11,543 nucleotides of DNA from positions 1 to 11,543 of the forward strand of contig JALDAI010000020.1 of the NCBI GenBank assembly GCA_022729285.1. Direction: 5' to 3'. The stretch comes from Candidatus Nanoanaerosalina archaeon. GTDB lineage: Archaea; Nanohalarchaeota; Nanosalinia; Nanosalinales; Nanoanaerosalinaceae. Positions within the stretch are counted from its first letter, which is position 1; each line of letters begins with the position of its first letter. Below the pieces are notes generated by a model. That model had not been told where the DNA came from, made no database searches, and was given only the letters and a program-made list of their open reading frames with translations. The translations under genes and the position numbers were made by a program. Of this stretch, positions 1 through 7,167 are shown in pieces.

Positions 1-1170
1 GAGGACGGTGACACCTTGTGCCTTGGTAACGGTGGTGACTGTATCCCTGTCAGGTACGATGCTTTGATCGAACACGCTGATGAAGGGGATAAAATACTGG
101 TGAACGACGGTGATGTTGAGCTGTTAGTTGTTGGAACTGATAAAAACTCTATAAAGTGTGAGGTTGTTTTCGGAGGTCTTATCTCTTCGGGAGACTCTAT
201 CAACGTCCCTGGAAAGGATTTAGGTCTTACAGCGCCTACTGAAAAGGATCTTGAAGATATTGTTTTTGGGTCTGAGAAAGGTTTTGACGTGCTTTCGGTA
301 TCTTTTGTAAAAAGCGCTGAAGATGTAAGGGAGATAAGATCGGTTCTTGAGAAATACGGCTCTGAAATGGATATCATATCAAAAATAGAGCATGTAAAGG
401 CTGTGGAAAATCTTGAGGAAATAGTGGAGGCTTCTGACGGTATAATGGTTGCTAGAGGTGATCTAGGGGTTGAAACTTCGGCTTCTAGCCTCCCTCTGTT
501 GCAGAAAAAGATTATCCGTATGTGTAATGAGGAGGCTATACCGGTTATAACGGCGACACAGATGCTGAAATCTATGGCTGAAAGCCCTAGAGCAACCCGT
601 GCTGAAACTTCTGATGTGGCTAACGCTGTTCTTGACGGTACTGATGCTGTGATGCTTTCTGAAGAATCTGCTGTTGGAAAGTATCCTGTAAAATCTGTTG
701 AGTATATGTCCGAGGTTGTAAAAGATGTTGAAAGCCAGGTGAGCGATTATCTGTACCATATGAAAGGAAATGTTGCCGGATCTGTTACTGACGCTGTCTG
801 TAAAAGCGTTTACAAGTCTGCTGATGAGATGGGTGCTGAGTATATTGTGGCCCACACCTCATCAGGCTACACTGCTAGAAACGTTGCGAAGTTCAGGCCT
901 TCAACCCCCATAATCGCTTTTACGGATTCTGAAACTGTTTGCCGTCAGTTAAAACTTGTTTGGGGTGTTAAACCTGTCTTTACTGAGTTCGCTGATGATT
1001 TCCAGGACATGATTGTTGAGGCAGGTTTATCTGTCGGCGAGGAAGGCCTGGTTTCCGGTGATGACTTGATGGTGTTCACCGCGGGAGTGCCTGAGTCCAT
1101 ACCTGGAAACACTAATATAATGGAGATAAGAAGGTTTTCAGAGCTTTTAGAGGAGTCTGAGGTAAGGTAG
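1..1170 (+). CDS. pyk: Pyruvate kinase, 5'-truncated by window edge
   Basis: Pyruvate kinase transfers phosphate from PEP to ADP, giving pyruvate and ATP, the last step of glycolysis, in the cytosol. The frame is open from base 1, so the first visible residues (EDGDT) are internal and the TTG at 16 is not a start. About 389 residues are present; the family is usually about 470, so roughly 80-90 N-terminal residues are missing. Visible parts are the end of the B domain (ILVNDG), the catalytic-lysine motif IISKIE, the Mg/substrate motif ARGDLG, ATQML, the TRAE.SDVANAVLDGTDAVMLS segment, and the C-terminal domain (TSSGYTARNVAKFRP). The allosteric domain looks complete and the stop is normal. It converges on PEP synthase, which drives the opposite conversion, with 35 bases between the stops. 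Family assignment is very secure; regulation cannot be read. Confidence 0.97.
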   Translation, partial: EDGDTLCLGNGGDCIPVRYDALIEHADEGDKILVNDGDVELLVVGTDKNSIKCEVVFGGLISSGDSINVPGKDLGLTAPTEKDLEDIVFGSEKGFDVLSVSFVKSAEDVREIRSVLEKYGSEMDIISKIEHVKAVENLEEIVEASDGIMVARGDLGVETSASSLPLLQKKIIRMCNEEAIPVITATQMLKSMAESPRATRAETSDVANAVLDGTDAVMLSEESAVGKYPVKSVEYMSEVVKDVESQVSDYLYHMKGNVAGSVTDAVCKSVYKSADEMGAEYIVAHTSSGYTARNVAKFRPSTPIIAFTDSETVCRQLKLVWGVKPVFTEFADDFQDMIVEAGLSVGEEGLVSGDDLMVFTAGVPESIPGNTNIMEIRRFSELLEESEVR

Positions 1171-1205
1171 TTGTAAAAAAGAAAGTTAAAAGGTTGCAGG
1201 GGTTT
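1171..1205. terminator. Short convergent intergenic spacer with T-runs on both strands
   Basis: The 35-base gap between the pyk and ppsA stops reads T-rich on the minus strand (two runs of four and six T within about 20 bases). On the plus strand a run of five T follows at 1203-1207. Archaeal transcription commonly stops at oligo-T tracts, so both genes may terminate here. No hairpin is evident. Confidence 0.4.
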
Positions 1206-3497
1206 TTAATCCCTGTACTTTTCTTCTGCTTCTGCGACTTTTAGGATTGTTTCTAATGCGACGTCAGGCGATACTGAGATCGCGTCGATGTTTGATTTTA
1301 CTAGGAAGTCTGCGTATCCTTCGTGTGTTGATGGTGCGTCTCCACAGATACCAACGTGTTTGTTGTGTTTGTGTGCTTTCCAGATAAGCTGCTGCACGCT
1401 TTCTTTAACTGCTGGATCTCTTTCATCGAAAAGGTCTGAAAGTTTTTCGCTGTTTCTATCAACTCCTAATGTCATCTGTGTCAGGTCGTTTGTACCTACT
1501 GAGAATCCGTCGAAGACTTCTGCGTACTCTTCTGCTCTAATAATGTTGGAAGGAATCTCTGCCATCACGTAGACTTCTATGTCGCCTTGGTCTAGGCCGT
1601 ACTGTCTCATCTTTTCTCTTACTTTCTTTCCTTCTTCTACTGTTCTTACGAAAGGAACCATTATTGTAAGGTTGTCAAGGCCTAGTTCGTCTACACATCT
1701 TCTAAGTGCTTTACACTCGTACTTGAATGCTTCTGAGAACTCTTCGTCGTAATACCTTGATGCTCCTCTGAAACCAAGCATAGGGTTTGCTTCATCCGGT
1801 TCGTAGTTCTCTCCTCCTTCAAGGTCTGCGTACTCGTCTGATTTAAAGTCGGAAAGTCTTACTACTACCTGTCTTGGATAAAACGCTGCACCAATCTTTC
1901 CGATACCGGATCTCAGGGTTTCTACAAACTTTTCTTCTTCTCCTTTTTCTATCAGTTTCATAGGATGTTCTCCTACGTGTGATGCTACCATGAACTCTTC
2001 TCTTGCTAGTCCTACTCCGTCTACAGGTAGCTGTGCTAGGTGGAATACTTTTCCTGGCTCTCCGATGTTCATCTGGATTTCTGTCTCTGTCTCTGGTATG
2101 TCGTCTATTCTGTGCTCTTCTACTTCGTACTCCATCTCTCCTTCCCAGACTCTTCCTGTGGACTGTGAACAGTCTACTGTTACGGGTTCTCCATCTTTTA
2201 TCTTGGTTGTAGCATTTTCTGTTCCTACGATGGCTGGTACTCCAAGCTCTCTTGATACAATTGCTGCGTGAGAGGTTGCTCCTCCTTTGTTTGTGATGAT
2301 TCCTCCTGCTATTTTCATTATAGGCTCCCAGTCAGGGTCTGTCATATCTGTGACTAGTATTTCTCCTTCTTCGAACCTGTCGATTTCTTTTGCGGACTCT
2401 AATACGTGTGCTTTTCCGCTTCCGATCTTTGAACCTATGGCTTGTCCTTCAAGAACTACTTCTGATTCTTCTTCTAAGATGTAGTCCCTAATTATGTTGT
2501 GGTCTCTTTCGCTCTGTACTGTTTCAGGTCTTGCCTGCACGATGTAAAGGTTTCCGTTGTCCCCGTCTTTCAACCATTCGATGTCCATCGGTACTTCGTA
2601 ATGGTCTTCGATTTCTTTACCGTACTTTGCAAGTTCTTTTGCGTCTTCTGTAGTGATCGAGAACTTTTCTCTTTCTCTTCTTGGAACTGTTACTTGTTTG
2701 TTCTCCTTTCCTCCTTCCGTGTCTCTAACAAGCTTGACTTTCTTCTCTCCTAACTCTTTTTCGATAAGCCCGAAGTTTTTCTTAAATACTGTGAACTTGT
2801 CAGGGTTTACTGTTCCTCCTACTACGTACTCTCCAAGCCCGTAGGATGAGTTAATGACTATCGCGTTTTCAAAGCCTGAGTCAGGGTCTATGGTAAACAT
2901 GACTCCTGCTGAGCCTGTATCTGATTTACCCATTTTCTGTACTACTGCTGAAAGCTTTATGTCGAAGTGGTTGAACCCTTTGTCTTCTCTGTAGCTTATG
3001 GCTCTGTTTGTGAAAAGGGATGCGTAACAGTCTTTTATTCTTTTAAGAACTGCTTGTTCTCCTTGAACGTTCAGATAAGTGTCTTGTTGCCCTGCGAAAG
3101 AAGCTCCTGGAAGGTCTTCTGCTGTAGCGGATGAACGAACTGCTACGTTAGCTTCTTCAACTCCTAGTTTGTCTGAAAGTTCTCTATAAGATTCTAGGAA
3201 TGAGTTTTTCAGATCCTGTGGTAGTTCTGCTTCTCTTATAGTTTCTCTTACTTTTTTACCTCTTTTCTGGAGGTCTTTAACATCGTCTATATCTAGGTCT
3301 TCTAATATATGTTTTATCTCTTCTCTCAGACCTGTTTCGTCTAAGAACTTGTCGTATGCATGACTGGTTGTTGCGAACCCCGGTAGTACGGGTACGTCTA
3401 TATTGTTTGCTAGCTCTCCAAGGTTTGCTGACTTACCTCCGACTTTCGCTGTGTCGTTGGCATCGATATGTTCGAAGAATAATGTATGTTTTACCAT
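1206..3497 (-). CDS. ppsA: Phosphoenolpyruvate synthase (pyruvate, water dikinase)
   Basis: The enzyme converts pyruvate, ATP and water to PEP, AMP and phosphate, the entry to gluconeogenesis. Its 763 residues are near the usual length of about 790. The N-terminal ATP-binding domain (about 1-330) shows VGGKSANLGEL near 19-29, AVRSSATAEDLPGASFAGQQ near 119-138, and QARPET near 321. The swivelling phosphohistidine domain carries GGATSHAAIVSRE with catalytic His410. The C-terminal barrel holds GFRGASRY (575-582), GTNDLTQ (668-674) and GICGDAPS with catalytic Cys718. Many family members have Gln after CG where this one has Asp; that change looks tolerable. The ATG at 3497 has an AGGTG ribosome binding site (3507-3503) five bases upstream. 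The gene converges on pyruvate kinase, and an Lrp-type regulator lies 107 bases upstream on the same strand, suggesting local control. Confidence 0.97.
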   Translation of the reverse strand: MVKHTLFFEHIDANDTAKVGGKSANLGELANNIDVPVLPGFATTSHAYDKFLDETGLREEIKHILEDLDIDDVKDLQKRGKKVRETIREAELPQDLKNSFLESYRELSDKLGVEEANVAVRSSATAEDLPGASFAGQQDTYLNVQGEQAVLKRIKDCYASLFTNRAISYREDKGFNHFDIKLSAVVQKMGKSDTGSAGVMFTIDPDSGFENAIVINSSYGLGEYVVGGTVNPDKFTVFKKNFGLIEKELGEKKVKLVRDTEGGKENKQVTVPRREREKFSITTEDAKELAKYGKEIEDHYEVPMDIEWLKDGDNGNLYIVQARPETVQSERDHNIIRDYILEEESEVVLEGQAIGSKIGSGKAHVLESAKEIDRFEEGEILVTDMTDPDWEPIMKIAGGIITNKGGATSHAAIVSRELGVPAIVGTENATTKIKDGEPVTVDCSQSTGRVWEGEMEYEVEEHRIDDIPETETEIQMNIGEPGKVFHLAQLPVDGVGLAREEFMVASHVGEHPMKLIEKGEEEKFVETLRSGIGKIGAAFYPRQVVVRLSDFKSDEYADLEGGENYEPDEANPMLGFRGASRYYDEEFSEAFKYECKALRRCVDELGLDNLTIMVPFVRTVEEGKKVREKMRQYGLDQGDIEVYVMAEIPSNIIRAEEYAEVFDGFSVGTNDLTQMTLGVDRNSEKLSDLFDERDPAVKESVQQLIWKAHKHNKHVGICGDAPSTHEGYADFLVKSNIDAISVSPDVALETILKVAEAEEKYRD

Positions 3498-3604
3498 CGT
3501 TACACCTATTTTAAATTATTGTAGAAGCTTGTTTTTCAATATACTACTTTTTTTAGGTGTTACTCGACAGTATAACGCTCTTTAACTACTTAAGAATAAT
3601 AATC
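3498..3604 (-). promoter_or_regulatory. ppsA upstream region with half-sites shared with the lrp promoter
   Basis: This 107-base gap between lrp and ppsA contains the ppsA ribosome binding site (minus strand 3507-3503). On the plus strand AGTATAA (3569-3575) is followed by CTTTAAC (3580-3586). The same two heptamers occur side by side upstream of lrp (4143-4149 and 4151-4157), there as arms of palindromes. TACT-CGAC-AGTA at 3561-3572 is a short palindrome overlapping the first half-site. No clear TATA box at a proper distance was found. A role as an Lrp target is inference. Confidence 0.35.
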
Positions 3605-4087
3605 TTACTTGGTGATGTCTTCTTCGGTAAGCTCGATATTATGCTTTTCTGAGAACGTGTCGAAAGCGACGTGTGTTATAGTTTTGTTAACCATGTTGGA
3701 ATCAAGTAAGAAGTCTACAACAAAGTTGCCTAGTTCTTCCCGTCTCTTAAACTTGGCAATAGTTAAAATATCGGTATCTCCTGTGATCTTGTAGATCGCT
3801 GTAACATTTTTATGCTCTTCAAGTCTTTCTTGGATTTCTTTAAGGTGTTCTCCTTTAACCACTAACTCAATGGCTGCTACAACGTGGTAACCGAGCTTTC
3901 TGTAATCAATATCTGCTGTGTATCCTTTGATTATCCCTTTATCCTCCATTTTCTCTACTCTGTTAATCACTGTAACTGCTGTTGACTCCACTTCTTTGGC
4001 TATCTCTCTAAACGACTTTCTACCATTTTTCTGCAGCTTTGAGAGTATTTTCTTGTCAAGCTCGTCTATTTTGTAGTCTTCAACCAT
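3605..4087 (-). CDS. Lrp/AsnC-family transcriptional regulator
   Basis: This is a 160-residue DNA-binding regulator of the feast/famine type. An N-terminal winged helix-turn-helix (about 7-55) starts with the hallmark IDELDKKILSKLQKNGR and continues with FREIAKEV and a recognition helix in AVTVINRVEKME. A linker (GIIKGYTADIDYRKLG) leads to the C-terminal ligand-binding and oligomerisation domain (about 68-150), which has the loop ITGDTDIL. Such proteins form dimers and higher oligomers and often respond to amino acids; the ligand cannot be read. The ATG at 4087 is fixed by an AGGTGA ribosome binding site (4097-4092) four bases upstream. The gene precedes ppsA on the same strand and has tandem palindromes above its own TATA box, so autoregulation and control of ppsA are plausible. 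Confidence 0.93.
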   Translation of the reverse strand: MVEDYKIDELDKKILSKLQKNGRKSFREIAKEVESTAVTVINRVEKMEDKGIIKGYTADIDYRKLGYHVVAAIELVVKGEHLKEIQERLEEHKNVTAIYKITGDTDILTIAKFKRREELGNFVVDFLLDSNMVNKTITHVAFDTFSEKHNIELTEEDITK

Positions 4088-4124
4088 TTTTTCACCTTAA
4101 AGTTTTCGGGGGTTAAATAAAAAA

Positions 4125-4134
4125 GTATTTTATC
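4125..4134 (-). promoter_or_regulatory. TATA box of the lrp gene
   Basis: On the minus strand the sequence reads GATAAAATAC. Its centre lies about 42 bases upstream of the lrp ATG, predicting a transcript start near 4103 and a leader of about 16 bases that still contains the AGGTGA ribosome binding site. The same GATAAAATA core appears upstream of the GTPase at 4248-4256. Confidence 0.5.
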
Positions 4135-4136
4135 GG

Positions 4137-4168
4137 GTTAAACTTTAACGAGTATAAACCCTTATACT
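4137..4168. promoter_or_regulatory. Tandem palindromes, candidate Lrp operator
   Basis: Two perfect inverted repeats lie one base apart. GTTAAA-C-TTTAAC occupies 4137-4149, and AGTATAA-ACCC-TTATACT occupies 4151-4168. They sit just upstream of the proposed lrp TATA box, in the spacer between lrp and the divergent GTPase gene. Lrp/AsnC proteins typically bind several short AT-rich palindromes near their own promoter. Single inverted repeats of this size are expected by chance several times in 11 kb, so the support is their adjacency, position and recurrence of the half-sites before ppsA. Confidence 0.45.
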
Positions 4169-4246
4169 TATTTGAGCACGGTCTATTTAAAAAGTGTTGG
4201 TCTTTTTATGTTAATAATATGTGTTGGCTACTAGGAAAAGGGTCAA

Positions 4247-4256
4247 AGATAAAATA
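4247..4256 (+). promoter_or_regulatory. TATA box of the DRG GTPase gene
   Basis: The sequence AGATAAAATA is centred about 28 bases upstream of the ATG at 4280, and no ribosome binding site precedes that ATG. This spacing fits a leaderless transcript starting at or near the ATG, and it argues against the in-frame TTG at 4271 as the start. Confidence 0.5.
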
Positions 4257-4279
4257 GCTTTTCTAACAAATTGGTTACT

Positions 4280-5374
4280 ATGTCGATAGATGAGGATATC
4301 CGGAAGGCGAAGGAAAGGCTTGATAAAACACCGGTTAACAAGGCAACTGAGAAGGATAGGGCTAGGATCAAGGCTAAAATCGCTAACCTGAAGGAGAAGA
4401 AGGAGAAAAAAGCTGCTGAGACTGGCGGAGGGTATGAAGGTTACTCTGTTAAGAAGAAAGGCGATGCTACTGTTTCTCTTGTCGGTTATCCTTCAGTGGG
4501 TAAATCCTCTCTTCTAAATACTTTAACTAATGCGGATTCTGAGGTAGGTGATTACCATTTCACCACTCTGGATGTTGTACCTGGTATGATGATGTACAAA
4601 GGAGCTAACATACAGCTAGTTGATGTACCGGGACTTATCGGCGGTGCTGCATCTGATAAAGGAGGCGGTAAACAGGTTCTTTCGGTTATAAGGAACTCGG
4701 ATATGGTTGTTCTGATGACGGATCCTGAACGTTTAGACGGTTTTGAAAAGATGGAGGAGGAGTTATACGGTGCGGGTATAAGGATAAACGTTGATCCTCC
4801 TAACATAAAGGTTGAGAAGAAAGGAAAGGGAGGTATAGATGTAAGGCCTTCTCTAAACCTGACTAAGGTCGATGAAGAAACGGTTAAGGAGGTTATGTCA
4901 GAGTACGGATACCTTAACGCTACTATAATAATAAGAGAGGACGCTGGAATCGACAGGATAATAGATGCTTTATCGGGTAACAGAAGGTATATGCCTGCTT
5001 TAAAAGTTGTTAACAAAGCTGAGGAACTTTCTGGAGATGAGAAGGAAGAGATCAGGGAGGAACACGGTGAAGTTGTTTTTGTTTCTGCTAAGGAGAAGCT
5101 AAATCTTGAAGGATTTAGGGAAGGCGTTTTCAAAGGCCTTGACTTTATGAGGGTTTATATGAAGAAGCCTGGAAAAGATGCTGACAGGGATGAGCCTCTT
5201 ATAATAAAGAACGGTTCAACTGTTATGGAGGCTTGTGAATCTCTTGGAGGCGAGCTTGAGAACAAGTTCAAGTACGCAAGGGTGTGGGGAGAATCTGCTA
5301 AGTTTGATGCTCAAAAAGTCGGTGAGGACCATGTTTTACAGGATGAGGATGTACTTGAGATAAGGAAAAGATAG
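4280..5374 (+). CDS. DRG-family GTPase with C-terminal TGS domain
   Basis: This 364-residue cytosolic GTPase belongs to the DRG/Rbg group of the Obg superfamily, which in eukaryotes associates with translating ribosomes. An N-terminal basic helical region (1-45, rich in Lys and Glu) resembles the DRG helix-turn-helix. The G domain follows, with P-loop GYPSVGKS (about 69-76), a TTLD-containing switch region (GDYHFTTLD), G3 DVPGL (about 115-119), G4 NKAE (about 245-248) and G5 VSAKEKLN. The insertion between G3 and G4 (about 165-235) is typical of DRG proteins. The last 65 residues (EPLIIKNGSTVMEACESLGG onward) form a TGS domain ending in VLEIRKR. The start is set at the ATG at 4280, not the TTG at 4271, because a TATA-like box lies at the right distance. 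The stop is 5 bases from that of the opposing PLD gene. A precise ribosome role is inferred from family. Confidence 0.95.
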   Translation: MSIDEDIRKAKERLDKTPVNKATEKDRARIKAKIANLKEKKEKKAAETGGGYEGYSVKKKGDATVSLVGYPSVGKSSLLNTLTNADSEVGDYHFTTLDVVPGMMMYKGANIQLVDVPGLIGGAASDKGGGKQVLSVIRNSDMVVLMTDPERLDGFEKMEEELYGAGIRINVDPPNIKVEKKGKGGIDVRPSLNLTKVDEETVKEVMSEYGYLNATIIIREDAGIDRIIDALSGNRRYMPALKVVNKAEELSGDEKEEIREEHGEVVFVSAKEKLNLEGFREGVFKGLDFMRVYMKKPGKDADRDEPLIIKNGSTVMEACESLGGELENKFKYARVWGESAKFDAQKVGEDHVLQDEDVLEIRKR

Positions 5375-5379
5375 TTTTC

Positions 5380-6483
5380 CTAGTATAATGCTCTAAAAGT
5401 GTATAAAAACCGGTTTATAAGGTTTTCAGCCCATGATCTGGAGTCTATCTGTTCTTTTGTAACTCTCCTTGACTTCTTTAAGTCTTTTTCGAACTCTTTC
5501 TCCATCACTTTGACCGTTCCTTTATCCTGTGTGAAAAGGTTTATCTCACGGTTTGTCAAAACTCCTTGGAAGTCCAGGTTCATACTGCCTACTGTGGCGT
5601 ACTTGTCGTCTACTACTGCTGTTTTTGAATGAATAAAAGTATCTGTGTACTCGTATATTTCTACTCCGTTGTCCATCAGCTCTTTGTAAAGTTTCTTTGT
5701 GGCATGTCTTGCTATACGTACTTCCGAGTAGTATGCGGGTGTTATAAGCTGTACTTTAACTCCTCTTTCAACTGCTTCGTAAAGAAGTTTTCTAACAACT
5801 TTTTGAGGTACGAAGTAGGACTGTGTAAGTTTTATGCTGTCTTCAGCGCTTTGGATCATGTTTACGTACTGTTTTATTATGGAGTCGCCTGTCTTTATGT
5901 TGCCTCCTACGATCGTTGTCATACCGTTTTCCTCAACTTCTTCGGGCTCCATATCGTTCTCTTTTTTCATACTGTTCCAAGAATCTATGAACGTGTTCCT
6001 GATTTTTTTGGCTGTAGGCCCCTCAACTTTTAGATGTGTGTCTCTTATAACATTTTTTCTAGGTATATCAGGAAGCTCTACGGGTTTCAGGTGTTTTCTG
6101 TCTATGTTCATACCGCCTAGATAACCTTTCTCTCCATCTATTGTCAAAATTTTTCTATGGTCTCTTAAAATCCACTTCCAAACTCCTTTATACAGTTTTA
6201 CCGGGTTGTAATGGATGAGCTCTACTCCTGATTCTCTTAATGCTTTTTTAGCTGGTTTAGGGAAGTCCCAGCTGCCGAACCCGTCTAAAATCATTCTTAC
6301 TTTAACTCCTCTCTCGGCTGCTTTCTTAAGCTCTCTAAAGAACTTTCTACCGATGTTATCCCATCTCACGATGTAGTACTCGAAGTTTATCTCTTCTTCA
6401 GCATCTCTAATCTCTCTCAACATATCAGGGTATAGGGTTGATCCTGTTCTGTGCACTGTTATTTTATCTTTGTTTTGTTCCAT
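5380..6483 (-). CDS. Phospholipase D-family protein, cardiolipin-synthase-like
   Basis: This 367-residue protein has two complete HKD motifs. The first is HRKILTID with His109, Lys111 and Asp116, followed by GYLGGMN. The second is HSKTAVVD with His285, Lys287 and Asp292, followed by ATVGSMNLD. Paired motifs in one chain build a single phospholipase D active site working through a phosphohistidine intermediate. Motif spacing and the flanking GG/GS-MN signatures resemble cardiolipin synthases, which join phosphatidyl groups on membrane glycerophospholipids. The two N-terminal membrane helices of bacterial Cls are absent, so it would be soluble or bound by its amphipathic C-terminal end (about 352-367). 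Substrate is uncertain; an archaeal-lipid synthase or a phosphodiesterase is equally possible. The ATG at 6483 has a weak purine-rich upstream stretch. It converges on the GTPase and diverges from the KH gene. Confidence 0.9.
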   Translation of the reverse strand: MEQNKDKITVHRTGSTLYPDMLREIRDAEEEINFEYYIVRWDNIGRKFFRELKKAAERGVKVRMILDGFGSWDFPKPAKKALRESGVELIHYNPVKLYKGVWKWILRDHRKILTIDGEKGYLGGMNIDRKHLKPVELPDIPRKNVIRDTHLKVEGPTAKKIRNTFIDSWNSMKKENDMEPEEVEENGMTTIVGGNIKTGDSIIKQYVNMIQSAEDSIKLTQSYFVPQKVVRKLLYEAVERGVKVQLITPAYYSEVRIARHATKKLYKELMDNGVEIYEYTDTFIHSKTAVVDDKYATVGSMNLDFQGVLTNREINLFTQDKGTVKVMEKEFEKDLKKSRRVTKEQIDSRSWAENLINRFLYTFRALY

Positions 6484-6554
6484 CTTCCGATTCTTCCCTA
6501 AAAAGTTTTTTTGTGACGTATTTTTTTGTTGTTTTTCCCTGTTTACAGCAGTTG

Positions 6555-6564
6555 TTTATATAAC
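6555..6564. promoter_or_regulatory. TATA box between the divergent PLD and KH genes, possibly bidirectional
   Basis: TTTATATAAC on the plus strand is a good archaeal TATA box. It predicts a start near 6585 for the KH gene, with a GAGGT ribosome binding site (6587-6591) nine bases before the ATG at 6601. Its complement GTTATATAAA is also TATA-like, and no better box was found for the PLD gene in this 117-base spacer, so it may serve both directions. Confidence 0.45.
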
Positions 6565-6600
6565 GGACATTTATGTTAAAAGAGTTGAGGTCTATTTTAT

Positions 6601-7113
6601 ATGGATATGAAAGTGCCTATTTGTGACGAGTGTTTAGACGGTGACGATGTTCTTTGTGAAGGATGTCAAAAGGAAATGGAGGAGAAAAACATATCTGAAA
6701 TAGCTGTAAAGGTTTCAAGGTTCCTATACAGTTTAAGAGGACAGATTCCTTCATTAAACGATGTAGAAGTTAAGAAAATTGAGCAGGCGACTGATGCTAT
6801 CATCGTTGTCACTGCTGCAGGAGATGGCCCTCGAGTAGTGGGTAAGAACGGTGAAGTAGTGAAACAGTTGGCTCAGGAGTTTGAGAGTTCTATAAGAGTT
6901 GTTGAGGACTCCGGAAAATCTGAGGATGTTATTAAAAACCTTTTAGAGCCTGTAGAAGTTGAGAGTATAAATACTGTCTACAAGCCTGAAGGAACTGAGA
7001 GGAAAGTTGTTGTTTCTAAAGACAATGAGAGAAGAGTTCCGATCAGTACTGATGATTTCAAAAAGATTGTTGAGGACTTGACAGGTGAAAAGTTCTCTCT
7101 AAGTTTTGAGTAG
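6601..7113 (+). CDS. Zinc-knuckle and KH-domain RNA-binding protein, NusA-like
   Basis: This 170-residue protein starts with a compact metal-binding motif, CxxC-x7-CxxC (Cys8, Cys11, Cys19, Cys22), probably holding one zinc. A helical linker leads to a KH RNA-binding domain (about 55-103) with the hallmark loop GKNG at 81-84 in VVGKNGEVVKQL. The following section (about 112-170: IKNLLEPVEVESINTVY, then KVVVSK) resembles the second module of archaeal NusA. Its GxxG loop is missing, replaced near 144-150 by RRVPIST, so this half may not bind RNA by itself. Archaeal NusA-like proteins are linked to transcription or ribosome biogenesis; the exact role here is inferred. The GAGGT ribosome binding site at 6587-6591 favours the ATG at 6601 over the in-frame ATG at 6607. 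A hairpin and T-rich stretch follow the stop. Confidence 0.8.
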   Translation: MDMKVPICDECLDGDDVLCEGCQKEMEEKNISEIAVKVSRFLYSLRGQIPSLNDVEVKKIEQATDAIIVVTAAGDGPRVVGKNGEVVKQLAQEFESSIRVVEDSGKSEDVIKNLLEPVEVESINTVYKPEGTERKVVVSKDNERRVPISTDDFKKIVEDLTGEKFSLSFE

Positions 7114-7149
7114 GTTCGTTCAAACGAACTACTTTTTATTTCTACTTTT
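7114..7149 (+). terminator. Hairpin followed by T-rich tract after the KH gene
   Basis: Directly after the stop codon, GTTCGTT-CA-AACGAAC (7114-7129) forms a perfect seven-base-arm inverted repeat. It is followed by T-rich DNA including five T at 7133-7137 and four T at 7146-7149. The T-rich part follows the repeat on the plus strand, so it more likely ends the KH gene than the opposing transporter gene. The two-base loop would open to four or more bases in RNA. A protein-binding palindrome is the alternative. Confidence 0.55.
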
Positions 7150-7167
7150 AATGTCGATAATCCCTTT

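Noticed and set aside
463..855. Open frame of 130 codons on the minus strand inside pyruvate kinase
   Set aside because: It lies wholly within a clearly coding pyruvate kinase region and the translation has no family features; a shadow of the real gene.
4088..4270. Possible RNA gene in the lrp-GTPase spacer
   Set aside because: No tRNA-like cloverleaf, no GC-rich segment (structured RNAs in AT-rich archaea usually stand out by GC) and the space is accounted for by promoters and palindromes.
4271..4279. TTG at 4271 as the GTPase start
   Set aside because: The ATG three codons later has a TATA-like box at leaderless distance, and the added residues have no support in the family.
4552..5133. 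Open frame of 193 codons on the minus strand inside the GTPase gene
   Set aside because: Ser/Pro/Thr-rich translation is typical of the antisense of a Glu/Lys/Gly-rich gene, and the GTPase motifs on the plus strand are unmistakable.
5629..6033. Plus-strand frame of 134 codons with hydrophobic and Cys-rich translation inside the PLD gene
   Set aside because: It is antisense to both sides of the PLD coding region, whose two HKD motifs leave no doubt about the true strand.
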